DNA from: Novosphingobium terrae
GTDB taxonomy: Bacteria; Pseudomonadota; Alphaproteobacteria; Sphingomonadales; Sphingomonadaceae
Length of the DNA stretch: 64,000 nt
Direction: 5' to 3'
Assembly (NCBI RefSeq): GCF_017163935.1
Contig: NZ_JABVZR010000002.1
Span: 1,426,001 to 1,490,000, forward strand
Part shown: positions 27,401-33,284 of the stretch, piece after piece
Layout of the letters: the number at the start of each line of letters is the position of its first letter
Numbering within the stretch: the first letter of the stretch is position 1
Position numbers and translations under genes: made by a program
The notes under the pieces: model-generated
What the model saw: the letters and a program-made list of their open reading frames with translations, nothing else
Told to the model about the DNA's origin: nothing
Database searches by the model: none

Positions 27401-27620
27401 CGACATTCCTTCTTTCGGCTGGACCAATCTCAACCTGTCATGGACCCCCAAAGGCGTCATGCGGGAGAGCGAGTTCTATCTCAACATCCAGAACCTGTTC
27501 AACGCCGCGCCGCCGGTGGCCACCAATTCGCAGGCCAATCCCGGCGTCTTCGGCGCCTATGTCAGCAGCGACGATTATGTCGGGCGCTACATCACCGCCG
27601 GGGTGCGGCTGACGTTCTGA
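24435..27620 (+). CDS. Large TonB-dependent receptor with STN domain
   Basis: 1061 aa. Start GTG 24435 (adjacent TTG 24432 possible), behind GAGGAAGAGGA. A signal peptide ends AAAHAG, then an STN domain (TFDIPAGPAASALQSFARQAGRQVMFPYDAV). The plug includes DILVTGSRVIANGNNSPTPV, ALQNLPVFQGSLGQGTG, NLRNLGLFRTLVLFDGNRVQ and VYGSDAISGVVNFITD. The barrel includes LRATRSRDFRAPNLNDLYA and a terminal phenylalanine. This is the large receptor class with Gly/Thr-rich plug loops common in sphingomonads and linked to carbohydrate, lignin-derived or lipid-like ligands rather than classic siderophores. It is strikingly similar to the receptor at 33284-36163 across plug and barrel; that paralogue lacks STN. 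Confidence 0.93.
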   Translation: MKRKSPGGVLALQPLLLAAVVGLVVPAAAHAGDTAHTFDIPAGPAASALQSFARQAGRQVMFPYDAVRDKMAPAMTGRMPDDEVLRRLAAAAGLVVVSDDGHTILLQKASARRSGLPSRPRDAPPRTRPPAEARRGENPEPPLLREAPPTLAPSDILVTGSRVIANGNNSPTPVTVMSTRELQEIQPGSLVVALQNLPVFQGSLGQGTGTGGSTGGPNGASNAVNLRNLGLFRTLVLFDGNRVQPTANTGLVTLDILPQILMSRVDVVTGGVSAVYGSDAISGVVNFITDHHFNGVKLKAQIGVSQLGDDRIVDTGIALGSRLLDGRGHIEASLEYFDDPGIFDTGSRALGQGWAIEGAGTAANPYRLYSGVRVATTSAGGLIRSGPLAGLNFRQNGVLSPFAHGAATATPGFEVGGDGGYYGNTSLKAALRTRRAFARFDLDATDSTHLFLEGFGALNTNRYANQSLSFTNVAISAQNAFLPAAYRYATADTNFALSEIPQNIGPHVSIFDNHAYWLNAGAQGKLGLGWAWQIGGTHGMSQQIWTTLRNINYAKLSAALDAVSDPATGQVVCRVTLTNPGLYPGCAPLNLFGPTAASAQALAYVTDTTRSVATTSLDEASGSLTGTPFSTWAGPVHAAVSGEWRQTRFSAASPISPGDYADCTGLRFNCVAGATRLHQVTFAPVAPVHQAVWELALEGDLPLLKDAPLARALNLNLAARYADYDSFGGAWTWKAGLDWTISEEWRLRATRSRDFRAPNLNDLYAAQTISRTNVVDTLTGATLVNAPSSLAGNAGLKPEVGNTLTGGVVYTPRWLPHASLSVDAYDIRIANAIVTLNGSTATIQNICNASGGTASLCSLVVRPYDYANSTTANNATLFYNIPLNAAWLHTRGLDVEANYAARPLGRPLSLRVMATWQPVLRQTTPGLGADLNLSGYAYSPIAGVGSTPAWRATGVLSVSPADKFRVTLTQRWRSGLKWNADTSLVYAIPDIPSFGWTNLNLSWTPKGVMRESEFYLNIQNLFNAAPPVATNSQANPGVFGAYVSSDDYVGRYITAGVRLTF

Positions 27621-27663
27621 TCCCGACCTGCCGGGGCCTTCCATCCAACCAGAGGAGATATCC

Positions 27664-28140
27664 ATGTTCCGTCAACGCCTGATCCCGCCGCTAGCCGCTC
27701 TGGCCCTTTGCGGCATCGCCGCGCCTGCACTGGCCCAGACTGCTGCTCCGAGTGCTGCCAGTGCGGCACTGATCGCGCTGGAGGATGCCCGCTTCAAGGC
27801 GCAGGTCGATCAGAACCTGCCCGCTCTGACGAAAGCCATCGCGCCGGGCGCGCTCTACATCCATGCCAATGGCGTGCTGCAGAGCGGTGAGCAGTATCTC
27901 CATGATGTGCAGACGGGCGCCTCCCGCTATCGCGCCATCGAGGCCAGCGAGCGTTCCGCCGAGATCATCGGCAACATCGCAATCACTCACGCGCTGGTGA
28001 AGCTGCATGTCGGCGCAGATGCAGTGGCCGACAAGACCATCACCGCACGCACCACCGGGGTCTATGTGAAGCAGGGCGGGGCATGGCTGGTGAAGAGCTG
28101 GCAGTCGACCGTGGTGCCGCCTGCCGCTCCGGCAAAGTAA
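27664..28140 (+). CDS. Secreted NTF2-like (DUF4440/SnoaL-type) protein
   Basis: 158 aa with a signal peptide ending APALAQ. The mature part has the cone-shaped NTF2-like pattern: LIALEDARFKAQVDQNLPALTKAIAPGALYIHANGVLQSGEQYLHDVQTG, then IAITHALVKLHV and GVYVKQGGAWLVKSWQSTVV. The Asp and His positions match DUF4440 proteins, which bind small ligands or act as isomerase-like enzymes; no defined catalytic set is visible. It is 43 bases after the receptor gene with AGAGGAGA upstream and is the last gene before a bidirectional terminator. A role in handling the receptor's ligand in the periplasm is a guess. Confidence 0.8.
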   Translation: MFRQRLIPPLAALALCGIAAPALAQTAAPSAASAALIALEDARFKAQVDQNLPALTKAIAPGALYIHANGVLQSGEQYLHDVQTGASRYRAIEASERSAEIIGNIAITHALVKLHVGADAVADKTITARTTGVYVKQGGAWLVKSWQSTVVPPAAPAK

Positions 28141-28147
28141 CAGGGGG

Positions 28148-28173
28148 AGCGCCGGGCCTAGCGGCCCGGCGCT
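28148..28173. terminator. Bidirectional terminator hairpin
   Basis: AGCGCCGGGCC, a 4-base loop and GGCCCGGCGCT form a perfect 11-bp stem between the stops of two convergent genes. It overlaps the end of the ceramidase-like gene by ten bases. Confidence 0.7.
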
Positions 28174-29474
28174 GTTCCGCCGATCATCGTCAGCGCCTTG
28201 TCGACATAGCCTGTCGCCGCGCAGCCGCGTTTCGCCGTGGTGGCGGTCGCTTCATAGGTGTTGAGCGGATAGTCGCTGTCATCCACCACATAATGCATCG
28301 GGCCATAGCTGGTGGCGATGATGAAGGTGTCGGCCAGCGGCGAGGCCTTCTGCAGCCGCAGCCCGACCTGACCGCTGATGTCGGAATCTGACGAGATCAG
28401 CGCGACTGGGCCCAGCTTCATCAGCCCCATGCGCAGGGTGACGGGCGGCGCATCGGCATCGTGGAAATCGCAGCGCGGCAGGCTGCCGCCGGGCGTATCC
28501 GAACAGCGCTCGGGCAGGTTGAGCGGGCTGGTAGCCTTGCCGGGGCAGTCCAGATCGGTCAGCAGCGTGCTGATCGGCACGTGGTCGCTGTGCTGGCTGG
28601 CGGTGCGAGCCACCGCGATGGCTTCTTCCCCCAGCACGGTGCCCATGGCGTCGATCAGTGCGCGGGGATTGGCGACCTGCCAACTGCTGCCCGCCTGATC
28701 GCCGGGCCGATAGAGCGGATTGCCCGCCGAGCCGATGGTAAAGAGCGCCACCATCCCATCGCCGCCACGCTGCTCCACATAACGTTCCGCCGCGCCGGGC
28801 ACATCCCCGCTGATCTGGCCCTTCAATGCCATGGCGATCACCGGATTGATGGCATAATTCATCACTATGGCGATGGGCTTGCCCGCTGGCGTCTCGAAGC
28901 TGAGGACGCCCAGCGCCTTGCTGACCTTCGCCTCGTCCGAGCGGTCGATCTGCTCGATCCAGCGGCCAAGCGTGGGGCTCCAGCTGTTCTTGCCGCCCAC
29001 CAGCCACGCCTTGCCCTTGCCCACGCTCATGCGCGCGGGTTGTAGCCTGCCTTCTGCCTGAGCGGCGGCCTCAACGGCAGCGGCCTTCACGTGCTCGACA
29101 TAGGCGGGGGAGCCGGGCAGCAGGATGCCGCCCACCTTGCGATCCACCCGCAGGCTATTGTGCGCGTGCGTGGAGGCCAGCAACACATGGTCGGGCGCGA
29201 GATGCGCGGCTTTGGCGGCAGCGGCGGTGATCTCCGCCGAGGCGTCGGGCGAGATCATCGGCACATCGGCCACAATGATCATGCCACGGGTGTTGTCGCT
29301 GTCGATCAGCACCGCGCGCAGGAAAAGGTCGTCAGCGACCTTGGGGAACACCGCCTGCCGGTCGGCCCGAGCGGGCACGATGTTCACTTTGGCCGCGCCC
29401 ACACGCAGCGCGGGAGTGGCGGCCTGCGCGGCCAGAGGCAGCGCGGCAAGGGTGAGGGCCATCGTCAAACGCAT
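28158..29474 (-). CDS. Ceramidase-like hydrolase (neutral/alkaline non-lysosomal ceramidase N-terminal family), copy 1
   Basis: 438 aa with a signal peptide ending AAQA. The N-terminal half matches the neutral ceramidase family: LRVGAAKVNIVPA, FLRAVLIDSDNTRGMIIVADVPMIS and the HxH-type motif LLASTHAHNS. The family's second zinc-site His (FAxHP region) is replaced by Asn here (MNYAINPVIAM). ISGDVPGAAERYVEQRGGDGMVALFTIGSAGNP follows. The usual C-terminal immunoglobulin-like domain is missing (family enzymes are about 650 aa). It is the last gene of a six-gene operon and resembles the copy at 31971-33284. Hydrolysis of an amide or ester conjugate is plausible; ceramide as substrate is not supported. 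Confidence 0.78.
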   Translation of the reverse strand: MRLTMALTLAALPLAAQAATPALRVGAAKVNIVPARADRQAVFPKVADDLFLRAVLIDSDNTRGMIIVADVPMISPDASAEITAAAAKAAHLAPDHVLLASTHAHNSLRVDRKVGGILLPGSPAYVEHVKAAAVEAAAQAEGRLQPARMSVGKGKAWLVGGKNSWSPTLGRWIEQIDRSDEAKVSKALGVLSFETPAGKPIAIVMNYAINPVIAMALKGQISGDVPGAAERYVEQRGGDGMVALFTIGSAGNPLYRPGDQAGSSWQVANPRALIDAMGTVLGEEAIAVARTASQHSDHVPISTLLTDLDCPGKATSPLNLPERCSDTPGGSLPRCDFHDADAPPVTLRMGLMKLGPVALISSDSDISGQVGLRLQKASPLADTFIIATSYGPMHYVVDDSDYPLNTYEATATTAKRGCAATGYVDKALTMIGGTAPGR

Positions 29475-29490
29475 CGGTTACTCTCCAGCA

Positions 29491-30801
29491 TCAGGCGTCT
29501 TGCGCCACTTTGGGCGACCATTCCGGGCGCAGCAGGATCGCCGCCGCCGCCGCGCCTAGCCCCAGGAACAGCACGATCACTTTCATTGGCGCGTCATAGC
29601 TGCCCGTTACATGCAGCAACCATCCCGAAAGGCTGGCGGCGACGCCTCCGGAAAGGCCTGCCGCCACATGCTGCACCCCCACCACCAGACCGATGGCCGG
29701 GGGTGGGATCAGCGTCACCTTGGTCAGTGCCAGATTGTTCGAACTGGCCAACCCAAGGCAGGAGAGCGAGAAGATGTTCCAGAAAAGGGCCCAGTCCAGA
29801 CTGTTGCTGTAGGCGCCCAGCACTACCGTGCAGCCGCCCGCGAAGCCGGCCACCACAAAGGCCTTGCGCGTGGCGACCGGATCGCCGCCGCGCTCGATGA
29901 TACGGTCGGCGGCCCAGCCCGCCACCAGTGTCACCACCGCGATGCCGGCAAAGCTGAAGAAGGTGTAGAGCCCCGACTGGCCCAGAGACAGGCCGCGTTG
30001 CTCGACCAGATAGGAGGGCATCCATGTCACGCAGTAAAAGGTGAAATAGCTGTAGCAGAAGTTCACCACGATCCCGCCCCACACCACCGGCGAGAGGATG
30101 ATGTTGCGAAACGGCACCGAAGAGGCACGTTTGCGTGCCTCTGGCATGTCATGGCTTTTTGGCAGGTCGTTCTTCACCAGCAACAGCCAGGGCACCAGCC
30201 AGATCAGGCCCAGCGCGCCGGTCACCACGAACATCAGCCGCCAGTCATAGGCCACGATCAGCCATGCCGCCAAAGGCGCGCCGATGGCGGTGCCGATCTT
30301 GTTGCCCATGGTGAAAATGCCGATGGCGGTTCCAATATGCCGTTCCGACAGGTTGTAACGCATCCAGCGATAGCTGGCAGGCATCACCACCGCCTCCATC
30401 GCGCCGACGATCAGGCGGGTAAGGAACAGGGCGGCAAAGGCGGTCATCGCGCCGGCCAGCGCCGTGGCCGCGCACCACAGGGCGAAGGCGATAGCATAGG
30501 GCACCTTCACGCCATAACGGTCGACGATCCACCCCATCGGGATCTGCGCCAACGCATAGGACCAGAAGAAGGCCGATCCCAACCAGCCGCGCCCCGCTGC
30601 CGTCATGGCGAAATGGCGGTTGAATTCATGGTTGGCGATGGCCGAAGACAGGCTGGCGCGATCGGCATAGGCGATCAGCACGCCAAGGCTGAGAAGCACC
30701 AGAATCCCCCAGCTGCGGGCGCTGGTTCGCGTGTTAGGGGCGGGAATGGCGGTGTCGGGCGGCGCGATGCTCTGCGCCGGCCCTGAAGTCGCTTGGGTCA
30801 T
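29491..30801 (-). CDS. MFS transporter, ACS (anion:cation symporter) family
   Basis: 436 aa with about twelve membrane segments. The ATG at 30801 has GGGAGAAAG upstream; codons further upstream overlap the gap after ligB. Helix 1 and loop read ILVLLSLGVLIAYADRASLSSA, followed by GWLGSAFFWSYALAQIPMGWIVDRYGVK and RLIVGAMEAVVMPASYRWMRYNLSERHIGTAIGIFTMGNKIGTAIGAPL, the pattern of the ACS family (tartrate, hexuronate, phthalate and other organic acid importers). It lies 16 bases upstream of ceramidase-like copy 1 and 52 bases downstream of ligB. It probably imports an aromatic acid across the inner membrane for the LigAB dioxygenase. Confidence 0.88.
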   Translation of the reverse strand: MTQATSGPAQSIAPPDTAIPAPNTRTSARSWGILVLLSLGVLIAYADRASLSSAIANHEFNRHFAMTAAGRGWLGSAFFWSYALAQIPMGWIVDRYGVKVPYAIAFALWCAATALAGAMTAFAALFLTRLIVGAMEAVVMPASYRWMRYNLSERHIGTAIGIFTMGNKIGTAIGAPLAAWLIVAYDWRLMFVVTGALGLIWLVPWLLLVKNDLPKSHDMPEARKRASSVPFRNIILSPVVWGGIVVNFCYSYFTFYCVTWMPSYLVEQRGLSLGQSGLYTFFSFAGIAVVTLVAGWAADRIIERGGDPVATRKAFVVAGFAGGCTVVLGAYSNSLDWALFWNIFSLSCLGLASSNNLALTKVTLIPPPAIGLVVGVQHVAAGLSGGVAASLSGWLLHVTGSYDAPMKVIVLFLGLGAAAAAILLRPEWSPKVAQDA

Positions 30802-30853
30802 GTCTTTCTCCCGGGGGCGGGGTCTTGCGCCTCGCCCGTCCTGGGATCGGCCC

Positions 30854-31696
30854 TCAGGCGGGCTGATCCTCAAGCAGCATCACCGCGCCGCCCGTATGCG
30901 AGATCGGTGCGTGATAGAGGCTGGCCGCCACGCGCGGGCTGGCGCTTTGCAGCGCGCCGCGCATCACCAGCCAGGTCATCAACTCCACCCCCTGAGCGCC
31001 CGCCAGATCGACGATCTGATCATTGGTATGGGCGGTCAAAACCTCGGGCTCGGCAACGATCTTCTCCATGCAATGGCGATCGAAATCCTCATTGATCTTG
31101 CCGAATTCCCCCAGCTCATGGGACAGGCCGCCGCTGCCGATCACCAGCACCCGCGCATCCCCCGCATGCGAGCGCACCGCCCGCCCGATTGCCTGCCCGA
31201 AGGCAAGGCAGCGCGATGGTTTAGGGAAGGGGGGCTGCACCGCATTGATCACCACCGGAATGATCGCCACCGGCGGCACGCTGCCCGCGCCCCAGATCAG
31301 ATCAAGCGCGGTGGTGCAGGCATGGTCCAGCTTCATCGCGCGGCAGGCGGAGATGTCGAACTCATCCTCGATCAGGCTACCCGCGATATGCCAGCCCAGC
31401 TCCGGCGCGCCGGTAAAGACGCGGGGCCTGGGGGGGCCGAAGCCTTCATCGGCGGGCTGGTATTCGCTGGCCAGACCGATGGCGAAGGTGGGCATGTTGT
31501 CGAGGAAGAAGTTCAGCCCATGATCGTTGTAGATAACGATGGCAACGGTGGGCCTTTGCTCATCGGCCCACGCCTTGATCTCGTGAAACTTGTCGAAGAA
31601 GGGCTTGAAGGCGACCTCTTCCTGACGCCCGGCGTTCAGCGTGCGGCCAATGATGGGCACATGGGATGTGCCCATGCCGGCGAGAAGCGTGCTCAT
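30854..31696 (-). CDS. ligB: LigB-family extradiol dioxygenase, catalytic (beta) subunit
   Basis: 280 aa. All active-site residues of the protocatechuate 4,5-dioxygenase beta subunit are visible: iron ligands His12 (TSHVP), His59 (NDHGLN) and Glu238 (GVELMTW), and catalytic His193 (GGLSHEL). Their spacing matches Sphingobium LigB (His12, His61, Glu242, His195, from memory). The enzyme opens catecholic rings next to the hydroxyls using Fe(II) and O2. It starts three bases after the stop of ligA, as in LigAB enzymes. Protocatechuate, gallate and 3-O-methylgallate are all possible substrates. No LigC, LigI, LigJ or LigK homologue is in the window, so the downstream pathway must be encoded elsewhere. 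Confidence 0.9.
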   Translation of the reverse strand: MSTLLAGMGTSHVPIIGRTLNAGRQEEVAFKPFFDKFHEIKAWADEQRPTVAIVIYNDHGLNFFLDNMPTFAIGLASEYQPADEGFGPPRPRVFTGAPELGWHIAGSLIEDEFDISACRAMKLDHACTTALDLIWGAGSVPPVAIIPVVINAVQPPFPKPSRCLAFGQAIGRAVRSHAGDARVLVIGSGGLSHELGEFGKINEDFDRHCMEKIVAEPEVLTAHTNDQIVDLAGAQGVELMTWLVMRGALQSASPRVAASLYHAPISHTGGAVMLLEDQPA

Positions 31697-31699
31697 GGT

Positions 31700-31966
31700 T
31701 CAACCCTCCTTGGGGGCACGGAAGGCCCGGTCGAGCTTGGCGAAGAAATACATGTTGCCGCCTGCATTCAGCAGCCTGGTCTTGTCACGGCTGAGCGCGG
31801 CCTCGCGTTCCTCCTGCGAGAGCCCGTAGCGGTCGCAATAGGCACCCGGATCGGCGGCATAGGCGGCGCGGTTCTCCGCCGCGTTGAGCGAATAGCACAT
31901 GGCGTTGAGGGCATAGCCCTTCTGGGCCGCGGCCATGTGAAACTTGCCGACTTCGACGTCTTTCAT
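31700..31966 (-). CDS. ligA: LigA-family small (alpha) subunit of extradiol dioxygenase
   Basis: 88 aa, helical, with the family pattern YALNAMCYSLNAAENRAAYAADPGAYCDRYGLSQEEREAALSRD and LLNAGGNMYFFAKLDRA. This subunit caps the LigB active site. It is shorter than the approximately 139-aa LigA of Sphingobium, lacking the N-terminal extension, but the core helices are complete. It begins four bases after the ceramidase-like stop and ends three bases before ligB. Confidence 0.9.
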   Translation of the reverse strand: MKDVEVGKFHMAAAQKGYALNAMCYSLNAAENRAAYAADPGAYCDRYGLSQEEREAALSRDKTRLLNAGGNMYFFAKLDRAFRAPKEG

Positions 31967-31970
31967 CGGA

Positions 31971-33284
31971 TCATCCTTCCTTGCCTGCCTGTTTGATCAG
32001 CGCCTGTGTGGTGTCGATAAAGCCCTGCGCCGCGCAGCCGCGCTGCGCCATGGTGGCGGTGACGCGGTAGCTGTTCGAAGGATAGGCGACATCCTCCACC
32101 ACATAATGCATCGGCCCATAGAGCAAGGAGACCAGAGCGACCTCGTTCCCCACCCCGCTCGCCTTGCGGAAGGCCTGCCACACCGGCTTGGTGATGTTGG
32201 CATCGGCCTGCACCAGATCGAGGCTGCCCAGTCGCACCACGCCAAGCCGCAGCGGCACCGGGCCGGTGGGCTTGTCCGTGAAGACGCAGCGCGGCAGGTT
32301 GGAGCCCGGCGCGTCCGAGCATTTGTCGGGCAGGTTGAGCGGGGTTGTCTCCTTGCCCGGGCACATCAGGATTTTGGCCGAGGCGCCCATCTCGATCACG
32401 GGCTCCGTCTTGGCCAGAGCGGAGGTCTCGATGATCTCCTCGCCCAGCAGCGTGCCGGTGGCGGCGATCAGCGCGCGCAGATCGGCCTGAGGCAGGCCCT
32501 GGCGCGGGCGTGCCGAATAGGGCAGGTTTTCTGCCGAACCCACCGTGTAAAGCACCACCGCCTTGTCGTCATAGCGCTGCTCGACATAGCGTTCCGCCGC
32601 GCCCGCCAGATCGGCATTGACCTGCGTGAGGTCGGAAAGGGCCAGCACCGGCTCGATCGGGGCATTGACCAGCAGGGCGATCAGATGACCATCCGTGCCT
32701 TCCACCTTCAAGACGCCGATATGGCGATCGATGGGGCCGTCATTCTCGGGCTGGCCCTGCCGCTGGGGGTGGGGGCGGGGGCCTCGCTCGGCCAGCAGAT
32801 TGGTCTGGCCCAGCGCATAACCGGCGCGGGCGGGCTGCAGATCGGCGGTGGCCTGTTTCACCGTGCCAAGAAGCGTGGCGATGGTCTTCTGCGTGATCAC
32901 CGCCGAGCCCGGCAGCATGATCCCCACCGGATTGGGATCGATCCGCACCGCATTGTGCATATGGGTGACGGCCAGAATGACATGGTCAGCGGTGGTGCCG
33001 CCTGCTTGCGCCACCTGTTCGACGAGCTTGCCGTAGATGCCGTTGCCGATGGTGGGCAGATCTCCCACCACGATGACCGTGCGCTCCTTCCCATTGTCCA
33101 GAACCAGAGCCCGCACATGGATCGGTGTTGCGATGGTTTTGAAGGGGGCGGGCAGCTCGCCCACCGCCGGGGTGATATCGGCCCGTGCTGCCCCTGCCCG
33201 CAAGGGAGCAGGGGCGGCCATGGCACTGGAGGCTCCGCAGAGCATCAGCGCCATGGCGGCGGTCTGGAGTGTGGAGCGCCGCAT
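31971..33284 (-). CDS. Ceramidase-like hydrolase, copy 2
   Basis: 437 aa with a signal peptide (MRRSTLQTAAMALMLCGASSAMAA). The ATG shares one base with the receptor's stop codon (TGATG); a longer in-frame extension lies inside the receptor gene and is not used. The ceramidase-family N-terminus is seen in LRAGAARADITPAVGELP, VRALVLDNGKERTVIVVGDLP and the HxH motif VTHMHNAVRI. As in copy 1, the second zinc-site region reads NAPIEPV, without His, and the C-terminal domain is absent. Shared blocks with copy 1 include DLAGAAERYVEQR, LLGEEIIE, CPGK-T-PLNLP--CSD-PG and YGPMHYVV. Its place between receptor and dioxygenase suggests it cleaves the imported compound in the periplasm. Confidence 0.78.
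   Translation of the reverse strand: MRRSTLQTAAMALMLCGASSAMAAPAPLRAGAARADITPAVGELPAPFKTIATPIHVRALVLDNGKERTVIVVGDLPTIGNGIYGKLVEQVAQAGGTTADHVILAVTHMHNAVRIDPNPVGIMLPGSAVITQKTIATLLGTVKQATADLQPARAGYALGQTNLLAERGPRPHPQRQGQPENDGPIDRHIGVLKVEGTDGHLIALLVNAPIEPVLALSDLTQVNADLAGAAERYVEQRYDDKAVVLYTVGSAENLPYSARPRQGLPQADLRALIAATGTLLGEEIIETSALAKTEPVIEMGASAKILMCPGKETTPLNLPDKCSDAPGSNLPRCVFTDKPTGPVPLRLGVVRLGSLDLVQADANITKPVWQAFRKASGVGNEVALVSLLYGPMHYVVEDVAYPSNSYRVTATMAQRGCAAQGFIDTTQALIKQAGKEG

Noticed and set aside
30854..31966. Labelling LigAB as protocatechuate 3,4-dioxygenase
   Set aside because: That is an intradiol enzyme of a different fold. The visible residues are those of class III extradiol LigAB enzymes. 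Which catecholic acid is used cannot be told.
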